Shown piece after piece: positions 8,133 through 16,207 of a DNA stretch of 21,251 nucleotides. The stretch is from Gallionella sp. UBA6045 (lineage in GTDB: Bacteria > Pseudomonadota > Gammaproteobacteria > Burkholderiales > Gallionellaceae), in contig DIYV01000116.1 of assembly GCA_002429165.1 (NCBI GenBank), positions 1-21,251 on the forward strand. Direction: 5' to 3'. The position numbers were made by a program, and so were the translations under genes. The notes beneath the pieces are model-generated. The model saw nothing but the letters and a program-made list of their open reading frames with translations, searched no databases and was not told the origin of the DNA. Every line of letters begins with the position of its first letter. Positions within the stretch are counted from its first letter, which is position 1.

Positions 8133-8163
8133 GGCAACTGTTCGACAATATCGAATAGTTGCC
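8133..8163 (+). repeat. 13-bp-stem hairpin 50 bases upstream of hsdS
   Basis: GGCAACTGTTCGA (8133-8145) pairs with TCGAATAGTTGCC (8151-8163) around CAATA, with one G-T wobble and no mismatch. No T tract follows, so it is not a standard terminator. It may control read-through or translation into hsdS, or be another insertion element. Confidence 0.6.
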
Positions 8164-8213
8164 CCGGAAGCTGCGCGGGACATGGAACGGCTGATTAATC
8201 ACAGGCGGTACGC

Positions 8214-9548
8214 ATGAGCTTGTCGCGTTATCCTGAATACAAACCCAGCGGCGTGGAATGGCTGGGCGAAGTGCCGGGGCATTGGGCGGTGAAGCGGCTA
8301 AAACAGGCATGCCATGTCTTCCCAAGCAACGTGGACAAGAAATCACACGATGGCGAAACGCCCGTGAATCTCTGCAACTACACGGACGTTTATTACAACG
8401 AGACGATCACCGCTGATATGGAGTTCATGGCGGCCACCGCATCGGCCGATCAGATTACCAAGTTCACGCTTCGCGCTGGCGACACGATCATCACTAAAGA
8501 CTCGGAGACCGCCGACGACATCGCCATTGGCGCGTATGTTCCGGCAGACTTACCTGGCGTGATTTGCGGCTACCACCTCTCGATGATTCGCCCAATGACT
8601 GACACCAATGGCGCGTTCGTCAAGCGGCTGTTTGATTCCACCTACGTCAAGTCTTGCGTCGCGGTTCGTGCAAACGGCTTGACCCGTGTCGGCCTTGGTC
8701 AGTACGAAATAGACAACCTTGAACTTCCTTTTCCGCCGATAGACGAGCAAACCCAAATCGCCGCCTTTCTCGACCGCGAGACGGGGAAGATCGATGCGTT
8801 GATTGCCGAGCAGCGGAGGTTGGTGGAACTGCTGGCGGAAAAGCGCCAGGCGGTGATTTCGCACGCCGTCACCAAGGGGCTGAACCCTAACGCCACTATG
8901 AAAGATTCCGGCATCGAATGGCTGGGCGAGGTGCCTGAGCATTGGGATGTCTGCCTATTGAAGCGAGCATTCCGATCTGTCGATTACGGCATCTCTGACT
9001 CCCTTGCCCCTGAAGGCGATATTGCGATTCTTCGGATGGGCAATATTGCAAACGGCAAAGTCGTAACAGACGATTTGAAGTATGCAGATTCTGTTGACCC
9101 CTCCCTTTTGCTTGAAGTCGGCGATTTACTGTACAACCGCACTAATAGTCTCGATTTGGTTGGGAAAGTCGGGATGTTCCTCGGCGGCGGGGATTCACCT
9201 GTTAGCTTTGCCTCATATTTGGTACGGCTGAGGATGGTTGAAGAATCACTTCCAGGCTATTTTGCGTACCTATTGAATACGGAGAGCATCCTTAGGCTTG
9301 CAAGGGCAAATGCGTTCGTTGCGATAGGTCAGTGCAATTTGAATCCGACACGCTACGGACAAATTACCATCACGATCCCGCCTCTGGCTGAACAGGTCGA
9401 TCTCGTTGAGTACCTCGACACCGAAACCGCCAAATTCGACACCCTCACCGCCGAAGCTAGCCGCGCCATTGTGTTGCTACAAGAGCGCCGCAGCGCGCTG
9501 ATTTCCGCTGCCGTCACGGGCAAGATTGATGTTAGGGAGTTTGTTTGA
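8214..9548 (+). CDS. hsdS: Type I restriction-modification system, specificity subunit HsdS
   Basis: HsdS recognises the bipartite DNA target and holds HsdM and HsdR in the complex. The 444-residue protein has the classic two-repeat plan. A conserved entry box (YKPSGVEWLGEVPGHW, residues 10-25) leads into the first target-recognition domain (about 26-175). A central conserved helix (EQTQIAAFLDRETGKIDALI onward) follows. A second entry box (DSGIEWLGEVPEHW, about 231-244) leads into the second domain, and the distal helix (EQVDLVEYLDTETAKFDTL) ends the protein. The recognition domains are less G+C-rich than the conserved boxes, as expected for exchangeable domains. The start is preceded by AGGCGG (8203-8208). 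The target sequence cannot be predicted. Confidence 0.95.
   Translation: MSLSRYPEYKPSGVEWLGEVPGHWAVKRLKQACHVFPSNVDKKSHDGETPVNLCNYTDVYYNETITADMEFMAATASADQITKFTLRAGDTIITKDSETADDIAIGAYVPADLPGVICGYHLSMIRPMTDTNGAFVKRLFDSTYVKSCVAVRANGLTRVGLGQYEIDNLELPFPPIDEQTQIAAFLDRETGKIDALIAEQRRLVELLAEKRQAVISHAVTKGLNPNATMKDSGIEWLGEVPEHWDVCLLKRAFRSVDYGISDSLAPEGDIAILRMGNIANGKVVTDDLKYADSVDPSLLLEVGDLLYNRTNSLDLVGKVGMFLGGGDSPVSFASYLVRLRMVEESLPGYFAYLLNTESILRLARANAFVAIGQCNLNPTRYGQITITIPPLAEQVDLVEYLDTETAKFDTLTAEASRAIVLLQERRSALISAAVTGKIDVREFV
8250..8286 (+). repeat. HsdS entry-box DNA repeat, copy 1
   Basis: These 37 bases encode the first GVEWLGEVPGHW box and match 8910-8946 at about 32 of 37 positions. Such in-gene repeats can recombine and swap target-recognition domains. 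Confidence 0.7.
8910..8946 (+). repeat. HsdS entry-box DNA repeat, copy 2
   Basis: Second copy of the 37-base box, encoding GIEWLGEVPEHW at the start of the second target-recognition domain. It lies 660 bases after copy 1 and in the same frame. Confidence 0.7.
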
Positions 9549-9549
9549 T

Positions 9550-10707
9550 ATGGACATCTCCAAATTAGTACGAGATTCAGCCGTGCCGGACTCAATTTTG
9601 AAAATTGCGAAGCAAACCATGGCAGACCAGCAACATTGGTTTGAAGCCATGAAGCCAGCACTGGAACTTCAAAACAAGTACAACGAGGTTTTTAAGAACA
9701 TCAATGCATCTGCATTGATTGCCAGTCAAATGGATGGTTTTTCACAAACTGCGAGGGAAATGGCAGAACAGGTAAGACGTATGGAGCAGTTCACTCAACC
9801 TCTTTCTCAGCTCAGAGAGTCCCTGCTATTCACCAATCAACTATCCAAGGCGATGGAGTCTGCTGCCCACACTGCGAGTTGGCATGAAAAGATGCGTGAG
9901 CTAATGTCGCCCTTGTCTATGATTTCGTCCAGTTTGCGTATGTCAGATGAATTCAGCAAGCAGATGGCTGATATTGCATCAATACATAGTGCGAGTGTTG
10001 CTGAGTTTGCCAAGCCATATCAAAGCTTATTGGAGACTTTGAACTCAAATTCGATCTATGAACAAAGCATCAAAGAGATTATCAAGCAGAACGATTGGAT
10101 GAATGGACTGCGACTGCCAGTGATTGATGGAGCCACAGCTGCAGCGGTTGCGGCCATGTGGGGGCATGATGGAGTAGAGAAGCAATTTCAGTCTTTCGGT
10201 ATTGACTACCCGCAGTTTCTCAAGGACATCGAACCAGGGGGTGAATCGACCCAGCGGATACAACAGTTCAAAATACCTCATATTGATTTCTGGACAGGAT
10301 TTAGCATCCTTCTAGCCATCTTGATGTTCATCTATCAAACTCGCGATTCTGCCCAGACAGAAGATCGTCTTGTGTCTGAAATCAAACTATCCAGAGATGA
10401 AGCGAGCAAAAGTGCAGCACTATTAGGTCAGTTGTTACAGGCCTTGATTGAGGAACACCAAACGTTTGATGAAGGGCAGACAAAATTTGTTGTTCGCACT
10501 CGTGTAGCCACAATACGCAAAGAACCTGAGCATGGTGCTGCTGTGATTGCCGAAGTATTTCCGAACCAAGTTGTCACTATGTTGGATGAGGACGGGAAAT
10601 GGATTAAGGTCGAATACTTTGATTGGATAAACCAAGAGAATCGCAGTGGCTGGGTGCTGAAGAAATATTTAGTACGAGTGCCCAATAGTCCGCAACATAA
10701 GCAATAA
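9550..10707 (+). CDS. Unrecognised membrane protein with helical N-terminus and C-terminal SH3-like domain
   Basis: I do not recognise a named family for the whole 385-residue protein. Residues 1-180 are helical, rich in Q, E, M and S, and coiled-coil-like. A single hydrophobic segment, FWTGFSILLAILMFIY, lies at about 247-262. A second charged helix follows (about 268-305). Residues 313-380 resemble a bacterial SH3 domain (VVRTRVATIRKEPEHGAAV, then a GKWIKVEYFD and SGWVLKKYL pattern). There is no signal peptide. The ATG at 9550, one base past the hsdS stop, has AGGGAG at 9534-9539; an in-frame ATG at 9529 overlaps hsdS. It occupies the hsdS-hsdR slot, where E. coli prrC (anticodon nuclease) sits, but has no similarity to PrrC that I can see. 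Confidence 0.75.
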   Translation: MDISKLVRDSAVPDSILKIAKQTMADQQHWFEAMKPALELQNKYNEVFKNINASALIASQMDGFSQTAREMAEQVRRMEQFTQPLSQLRESLLFTNQLSKAMESAAHTASWHEKMRELMSPLSMISSSLRMSDEFSKQMADIASIHSASVAEFAKPYQSLLETLNSNSIYEQSIKEIIKQNDWMNGLRLPVIDGATAAAVAAMWGHDGVEKQFQSFGIDYPQFLKDIEPGGESTQRIQQFKIPHIDFWTGFSILLAILMFIYQTRDSAQTEDRLVSEIKLSRDEASKSAALLGQLLQALIEEHQTFDEGQTKFVVRTRVATIRKEPEHGAAVIAEVFPNQVVTMLDEDGKWIKVEYFDWINQENRSGWVLKKYLVRVPNSPQHKQ

Positions 10708-10718
10708 CGGGGAATGGC

Positions 10719-13700
10719 ATGGCTAACCTGCACAAAGAGATCAATTTCGAAAACGAAATCTGCGACACGCTTGCGGCGCAGGGCTGGCTGTATGCCGAAG
10801 GCGATGCGAATCAATACGACCGAGCCCGCGCGCTGTTTCCGGCCGACGTGATCGCGTGGGTGCAGGAAACCCAGCCCAAGGCGTGGGAGGCGTTGAGCAA
10901 GAATCATGGGGCAGGTGCGGTATTGCTGGACAGGTTGCGCAAGTCGCTGGATGACCGGGGCACGCTGGATGTGTTGCGGCATGGAGTTGAGTTGCTGGGC
11001 TTGCGACAAGAGTTGCAACTGGCGCAATTCAAACCGGCGCTGGCGATGAATGCGGACACCGTGGCCAAGTATCAGAAGAACCGCCTGCGCGTGGTGCGCC
11101 AGGTGCGCTATTCGTTGCATAACGAAAACTCCATAGACTTTGTGTTGTTCCTCAACGGACTTGCCGTAGCGACGGTGGAGCTGAAAACAGACTTCACGCA
11201 ATCGGTAGAAGATGCGGTGGATCAGTATCGCTTTGACCGCAACCCGAAACCTAAGGGGCAAGGTTCGGCGGAACCGTTGTTGTCTTTCCCCAATGGTGCG
11301 CTGGTGCATTTTGCGGTGAGCAATTTCGAAGTGCGCATGACCACCAAGCTGGAGAGGGCGCGCACCTCCTTTCTGCCTTTCAATCGCGGCAACAAAGGCG
11401 CGGCAGGCAACCCACCGAATGAGCAAGGCCACCGCACTGCCTATTTGTGGGAAGAAGTCTGGGCGCGTGAGAGCTGGCTGGAGATTCTGGGGCGCTATCT
11501 GGTTGCCAAGCGCGACAGCAAAAAACAGATTCAGCAAATCATCTTTCCGCGCTTTCACCAATTGGATGCGACGCGCAAGCTGCTGGCTACGGTGCTGGCA
11601 GAAGGCGTGGGCGGGAAATACCTGATTCAACATTCGGCAGGTTCGGGCAAGACCAATTCGATTGCGTGGTCGGCGCATTTTCTGGCCGACTTGCATGACG
11701 CCGAGCACAAGAAGATGTTCGATACGGTGTTGGTGGTGTCGGATCGCAATGTGCTGGATGCACAGTTGCAGGAAGCGATTTTCGATTTCGAGCGTACAAC
11801 AGGTGTGGTGGCGTTTATCAGGGGGGAAGGTGCCAGCAAGAGCGGCGAGCTGGCGCAAGCCTTGTCCGGCAGCAAGAAGATTGTGGTGTGTACCATCCAG
11901 ACCTTTCCATTCGCTTTGAAAGCGGTGCAGGAATTGTCAGCCGCACAGGGAAAACGCTTTGCGGTGATTGCCGATGAAGCGCATTCATCACAGACCGGGG
12001 ACGCAGCCGCCAAACTCAAGCAGGTGTTGAGTGCGCAAGAGTGGCAGGAATTGAACGACGGCGGCGAAGTCTCCACCGAAGACATATTGGCCGCGCAAAT
12101 GGCAGCGCGATCCGCCGAGAGCGGCATCACCTATGTCGCGTTTACTGCGACGCCAAAGGCCAAGACGCTGGAACTGTTTGGCCGCCGCCCGCATCCCGAA
12201 CTACCTGCCAGCGCCGACAATTTACCAGCAGCGTTTCATGTGTATGGAATGCGTCAGGCAATTGAAGAGGGTTTCATTCTTGATGTGTTGCAGAACTACA
12301 CGCCGTATAAAACCGCTTTCAAGCTGGCGCACAACGGTCAGGAGATAAGTGATGTGGAGGTGGAGCGCAGCGCTGCACTGAAGGGCATCATGCGCTGGGT
12401 GAAGCTGCACCCGTATAACATCAGCCAGAAGGTGCAGGTAGTAATTGAGCATTTTCGCGAGACCGTTGCGCCGCTGTTGAACGGACACGCCAAGGCGATG
12501 GTGGTGGTGAGCAGCCGTCTGGAAGCAGTGCGCTGGAAGCTGGCCATCGAGAAATATATCCAGGCGGAAGGCTACAAGATTGGCGCGCTGGTGGCGTTCT
12601 CCGGCGATGTGAACGACAAGGAGTCGGGGCCGGATGCGTTCAGCGAAACCAGTGCGACGATGAATCCGAACTTGCGCGGGCGCGACCTGCGCGAGGCGTT
12701 TAACACCGACGAATATCAGATCCTGCTGGTCGCCAACAAATTTCAAACTGGCTTCGACCAGCCTTTGCTGTGCGGCATGTATGTTGACAAGCGGCTGGCC
12801 GGTATTCAGGCGGTGCAAACCTTGTCGCGCTTGAACCGCGCCTATCCGGGCAAGGACGCGACCTATGTGGTGGACTTTGTAAATGATGCCGAAGAGGTGC
12901 TGACAGCATTCAAGGCTTATTACGATACGGCAGAGCTATCCAATATCACCGACCCGCATCTGGTGTACGACCTGCGCAGCAAATTGGATGCGGCAGGTTT
13001 CTACGACGACTTTGAAGTGGATCGCGTGGTGGCGGTAGAGATGAACCCCAACGCCAAGCAAAGCGAATTGGCGGGCGCATTGGAGCCGGTGGCATCGCGC
13101 ATCCTGCAACGCTACAAAGTTGCAAGGGAGCAATTGAAAACTGCAAAGGCGCGCAATGATGCCAAGGCGGCGGAGGAAGCTCAGAACGAACTGAACGCGC
13201 TGGTGTTGTTCAAGGCCGACTTGGGCGCGTTCCAGCGCATCTATGCGTTCCTGTCGCAGATATTCGATTACGGCAACACCGCGATTGAGAAGCGCTACTG
13301 GTTCTTCAAACGTTTGCTGCCGCTGCTGGAGTTCGGGCGCGAGCGCGAAGAGATTGATTTATCCAAGGTGGTACTGACCCACCATAACCTGAAAAACCTC
13401 GGCAAACAAACCCTGCCATTGGACGCAAACGGTGAGTATCCGAAACTCGATCCACTCGGCGAGGCGGGTAGCGGCATGTTGCAGCAAAAGCAGAAAGCCT
13501 ACCTCGCGGAAATCATCGCCAAGGTGAATGACCTGTTCGATGGCGAACTCACTGACGATGACAAACTGGTGTATGTGAACAACGTGCTCAAAGGTAAGCT
13601 TCTGGAATCCAGCATTCTGATTCAGCAAGCCACCAACAGCACCAAGAAACAATTTGCCGATTCACCCGATCTTGCCAAGGAAATCATGAATGCGATCATG

Positions 13701-13841
13701 GATGCGCTCGCGGCGCATGGCACGATGAGCAAGCAGGCGCTGGACTCGGAGCGTGTGCGCAGCGGTTTGAAGGATGTGTTGCTTGGTCCGGCGCAGCTCT
13801 ATGAGGCTTTAAGGGATCAAGGGAGCGGGACTCGTTTATGA
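10719..13841 (+). CDS. hsdR: Type I restriction-modification system, endonuclease/translocase subunit HsdR
   Basis: HsdR translocates DNA using ATP and cuts unmethylated DNA at a distance from the target. The 1040-residue protein is full length. An N-terminal PD-(D/E)XK nuclease site is visible as D140, E154 and K156 (ATVELKTDF). The SF2 motor has Walker A GSGKT at 308-312, DEAH at 419-422, motif III FTATPKAK, and a motif VI-like QTLSRLNRAYPGK. The C-terminal helical region binds the methylase core. The start at 10719 follows GGGGA (10709-10713). It lies 11 bases after the SH3-like gene, so all these genes are probably co-transcribed. No inactivating change is seen. Confidence 0.96.
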   Translation: MANLHKEINFENEICDTLAAQGWLYAEGDANQYDRARALFPADVIAWVQETQPKAWEALSKNHGAGAVLLDRLRKSLDDRGTLDVLRHGVELLGLRQELQLAQFKPALAMNADTVAKYQKNRLRVVRQVRYSLHNENSIDFVLFLNGLAVATVELKTDFTQSVEDAVDQYRFDRNPKPKGQGSAEPLLSFPNGALVHFAVSNFEVRMTTKLERARTSFLPFNRGNKGAAGNPPNEQGHRTAYLWEEVWARESWLEILGRYLVAKRDSKKQIQQIIFPRFHQLDATRKLLATVLAEGVGGKYLIQHSAGSGKTNSIAWSAHFLADLHDAEHKKMFDTVLVVSDRNVLDAQLQEAIFDFERTTGVVAFIRGEGASKSGELAQALSGSKKIVVCTIQTFPFALKAVQELSAAQGKRFAVIADEAHSSQTGDAAAKLKQVLSAQEWQELNDGGEVSTEDILAAQMAARSAESGITYVAFTATPKAKTLELFGRRPHPELPASADNLPAAFHVYGMRQAIEEGFILDVLQNYTPYKTAFKLAHNGQEISDVEVERSAALKGIMRWVKLHPYNISQKVQVVIEHFRETVAPLLNGHAKAMVVVSSRLEAVRWKLAIEKYIQAEGYKIGALVAFSGDVNDKESGPDAFSETSATMNPNLRGRDLREAFNTDEYQILLVANKFQTGFDQPLLCGMYVDKRLAGIQAVQTLSRLNRAYPGKDATYVVDFVNDAEEVLTAFKAYYDTAELSNITDPHLVYDLRSKLDAAGFYDDFEVDRVVAVEMNPNAKQSELAGALEPVASRILQRYKVAREQLKTAKARNDAKAAEEAQNELNALVLFKADLGAFQRIYAFLSQIFDYGNTAIEKRYWFFKRLLPLLEFGREREEIDLSKVVLTHHNLKNLGKQTLPLDANGEYPKLDPLGEAGSGMLQQKQKAYLAEIIAKVNDLFDGELTDDDKLVYVNNVLKGKLLESSILIQQATNSTKKQFADSPDLAKEIMNAIMDALAAHGTMSKQALDSERVRSGLKDVLLGPAQLYEALRDQGSGTRL

Positions 13842-14042
13842 CTGGCAAAATCGGCTGGTAAGATAAGGTGATGTCCAGAAAGTTGGCGACTACAACCGAA
13901 TGGATGAGCCTTGAGTTGTTGTTCGTGGACAGCAACTTTATGACAACCCCTCATTTCTTTTTTTTACGGTAACAGCGGGAAAATTGCAGGTTCAACGAAA
14001 ATAAGGGTAACTTAGTCAGTATATAGACCCGGTTAGCCACAT

Positions 14043-14056
14043 TGACTCTATAGTCA
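14043..14056. promoter_or_regulatory. Inverted repeat in the leader of the helicase/DarT-like operon
   Basis: TGACT (14043-14047) and AGTCA (14052-14056) flank CTAT. The repeat starts 45 bases before the helicase ATG, in the A+T-rich 246-base gap after hsdR, overlapping a TTGACT (14042-14047) that could be a -35. No well-spaced -10 is clear. A similar GTC...GAC pattern lies near 14015. It is a candidate operator only. Confidence 0.3.
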
Positions 14057-14087
14057 CTACAATAAAACAATAAGGTTGGTTGCCAAA

Positions 14088-15530
14088 ATGCGTTTTCTTC
14101 GAAAAATAGTGTTGACCCCAGAACAAACTAAAGTTGCCAATCTCCCGCTAGTAGGGGAGCGACTAATTAAGGGTTCTGCTGGTAGCGGTAAGACAACAGT
14201 GGCAATTTATCGCTTGATAAATGTGGCCAAGACTATTCGAGATGACAAAAGGCGAACTGGTGATGCGTCGCCAGTGATATGCCGACTTATTACTTTTAAT
14301 CGTACTTTACGAAGTTATGTAGAGGCTTTGCTTAATAGCGAACGAAGCGGTTTGAAAGGCAGCCCAGAAATTTCCTTTAGCATTTCCACTTTTGACCAAT
14401 GGGCGTATGACATTTGTGGGGTAAATAATTTATTTTTCTTAACCGATATCAAGAATAGTGTAAGTTCTAGAGCGAGAATGGCAGTTTTGAATTCTGCGAA
14501 ACAGAATAATTTAGATTCATTTGAAAATGAATTTATATTGGCAGAAATTACATATATCCTCGGTAAGCTGGGACATGAGAAGTTGGACGAGTATTTGACA
14601 ATGGATCGAGTCGGGCGAGGCAATTCACCGAAGATTTTGCCTGATGCAAAAAAATCAATGCTTGCTGTGGTGGAAGATTATATTCAGTGGAAACGCAAGT
14701 ATGGAAAAATTGATGGTGATGATTTATCCGTGTTAATGCAAAACTATTTGACTCCACAGGAACACGATGTAATTATCGTTGATGAGAGCCAAGATATGAC
14801 TGCAAATAAAATGCGAGCAATAATGCATTTCCTAAAGCCTAAAGTTGGTAGTCTAACTTTGGTTTATGATTCTGCGCAGCAAATTTATCGTCATGGGTAT
14901 ACTTGGAAAGAGGTCGGTATTAATGTTTCTGGTGGTGACAGAACTATTTCGTTAACTAGGAATTATAGAAATAGCCGAGAAATTGCTATTTACGTTAACA
15001 GCGTTTTGCTTAATGCCGACTTGGGGCAGGATGGAACTGCTCCCGATCCTGCTGTCTGTCCAGTTTCCACCATAGTTCCCATTGTCATTAAGGGAAGCTA
15101 TCCCCATCAAGTGGATTGGGCCATCAAGCATCTCAGTCAGTTCGCCGACTTGTCAAATGAGACGGTAGCGTTCTTGCATCCGAAGGGGTGGTTTCGCGAC
15201 CTGAAGCCAAAGCTTATAAGCAATGGAATCGAGTTTGTCGAGCTAACGGGAGCTTCAGAATGGCCGGATGGGGATGAAAATGTTGCATTGCTTACGATGT
15301 CATCTGCAAAGGGGCTTGAGTTTGATCATGTATTTATCTTGGGCCTGGATAATCAACTTACACCTTGTTCCCATGAAAAGGATGATGACAATAGGAATTT
15401 GCTTGTAAGGCTTTTTGCAGTGGCTTGTAGCAGAGCAAGGAAGAGCTTGGTAATAGGCGGGCTGCAGGAAGACCCATCTTTTCTAATTGGGCTGCCGAAA
15501 AAAGATACTTACACTGAAATTCAAATATGA
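14088..15530 (+). CDS. Short UvrD/Rep-like superfamily 1 DNA helicase
   Basis: The 480-residue product has the SF1A helicase motifs in order. These are a Q-motif-like LTPEQ near residue 10, Walker A GSAGSGKTT (29-37), Walker B VDESQD (231-236), motif III YDSAQQIY, motif IV LTRNYRNS, motif V MSSAKGLEFDHVFI, and motif VI AVACSRARKSL. It is much shorter than UvrD or Rep (about 670-720), lacking large accessory subdomains. It likely unwinds or translocates on DNA in the cytoplasm. The ATG at 14088 is preferred; an in-frame TTG lies at 14076, and the best ribosome-binding-like TAAGG is at 14071-14075. Its stop overlaps the next start (ATGA), indicating coupling. It is A+T-richer than the hsd genes. 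Confidence 0.88.
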   Translation: MRFLRKIVLTPEQTKVANLPLVGERLIKGSAGSGKTTVAIYRLINVAKTIRDDKRRTGDASPVICRLITFNRTLRSYVEALLNSERSGLKGSPEISFSISTFDQWAYDICGVNNLFFLTDIKNSVSSRARMAVLNSAKQNNLDSFENEFILAEITYILGKLGHEKLDEYLTMDRVGRGNSPKILPDAKKSMLAVVEDYIQWKRKYGKIDGDDLSVLMQNYLTPQEHDVIIVDESQDMTANKMRAIMHFLKPKVGSLTLVYDSAQQIYRHGYTWKEVGINVSGGDRTISLTRNYRNSREIAIYVNSVLLNADLGQDGTAPDPAVCPVSTIVPIVIKGSYPHQVDWAIKHLSQFADLSNETVAFLHPKGWFRDLKPKLISNGIEFVELTGASEWPDGDENVALLTMSSAKGLEFDHVFILGLDNQLTPCSHEKDDDNRNLLVRLFAVACSRARKSLVIGGLQEDPSFLIGLPKKDTYTEIQI

Positions 15531-16207
15531 GTATTGCACGAAAAATTGACGAACTAGAGGTTTCTGAAGTGCTTCATTTTACGAGGGGAGATAACCTGGT
15601 TGGAATTTTGCAGAGTGGAGGAATAATTTCTCGAACGTTGCTAGAGTCTGAAAGAGAAGAATTTCAGGCGTTGGAGTTCATCGGTGATCCTGCTTGGCCT
15701 GATAGGACTCGTGACGTTGATTGGTGGGGATACATAAACTTGTCAATTGAAGCTGTAAATCAAACTTTACTTAACAGAGCAAGAAGCAACCACACAAACC
15801 AAAAATGGTTTGTATTGTCTTTTGAGCCCCACATTTTGACACACGAGAATGTTCACTTCACCACAACAAATAATGCCTATGAACCCCACGTCTTGCGGGG
15901 TCAGGGGCTGAGAGGGTTTGAATTGCCATATTCAGCTACATACAAAGATCTAAAAGGCTTTACACACCGTCGTCATGGAGCGCTTCCAAAACAGTTTCCA
16001 TCAAGTCACCAAGCGGAAGTTTTATACCCCAATTTTTTATCCCTGAAATTTCTCCAAGCAATATATGTTGAAAATCAAGATGGATTTCTTCATGCCTCTT
16101 CCGCGCTTCATACCCAGAACTTTCTTAATTTGGCGAAAGAGATTTCCTTGACTCCGATTATCGCTCCAGAGAAATTTTTGGCACATAGTAAACAGGAATG
16201 TTATTGA
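15527..16207 (+). CDS. DarT-like DNA ADP-ribosyltransferase (DUF4433 family)
   Basis: DarT enzymes use NAD+ to attach ADP-ribose to bases in single-stranded DNA, blocking replication; they act as toxins or in phage defence. This 226-residue protein has a typical length. The NAD-binding start is LHFTRGDNLVGILQSGGIISR (H17, T19, N23, R36). WGYINLSI is at 68-74, followed by WFVLSFEPHIL and FTTTNNAY (111-118). The C-terminal HQAEVLYP carries E164, the inferred catalytic glutamate, followed by a hydrophobic IYV strand. Its ATG overlaps the helicase stop by four bases, and its stop overlaps the next start (TGATG). Family assignment is good; base specificity (thymidine or guanosine type) cannot be assigned from the sequence. 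Confidence 0.8.
   Translation: MSIARKIDELEVSEVLHFTRGDNLVGILQSGGIISRTLLESEREEFQALEFIGDPAWPDRTRDVDWWGYINLSIEAVNQTLLNRARSNHTNQKWFVLSFEPHILTHENVHFTTTNNAYEPHVLRGQGLRGFELPYSATYKDLKGFTHRRHGALPKQFPSSHQAEVLYPNFLSLKFLQAIYVENQDGFLHASSALHTQNFLNLAKEISLTPIIAPEKFLAHSKQECY

Larger units (their letters stand above)
7665..8213. other. Repeat-rich hsdM-side to hsdS gap (549 bases)
   Basis: This gap between the RhuM-family gene and hsdS has no convincing protein gene. It holds three CGTCAT-type palindromic repeats, three related compound hairpins (two direct, one inverted), a 17-base look-alike of the hsdS 5' end, and a 13-bp-stem hairpin just before hsdS. Open frames crossing it change phase through the repeats. 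It appears to be a site where short mobile palindromes have accumulated. Confidence 0.7.
7894..8217 (+). pseudogene. Doubtful 107-codon frame with an hsdS-like 5' end interrupted by a palindromic element
   Basis: An ATG at 7894 follows AAGGAG (7882-7887) and opens a 107-codon frame ending in ATGA with hsdS. After the first codons (MSL) the frame runs through hairpin copy 2. It then gives PRYLEYRNSGF, which resembles SRYPEYKPSGV at the true HsdS start. At DNA level 7964-7980 matches 8224-8240 at 15 of 17 bases. I read this as a possible hsdS 5' remnant split by a palindrome. The remaining residues match nothing I recognise. A genuine small protein coupled to hsdS is the alternative. Confidence 0.25.

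Noticed and set aside
10428..11858. 476-codon open frame on the minus strand
   Set aside because: It overlaps the SH3-like gene and hsdR, both supported on the plus strand. It is rich in H, Q and R with no family features, as expected of an antisense shadow.
13930..13966. Intrinsic terminator after hsdR ending in the T tract at 13958-13965
   Set aside because: The tract is long, but I could not find a convincing stem directly before it; GTTG/CAAC pairing nearby is short and too far away.
13871..13972. 33-codon frame starting MSRKLATTTEW, with AAGGTG just upstream
   Set aside because: Too short to recognise and ends in a phenylalanine run from a T tract. It may be a gene fragment, but nothing supports expression.
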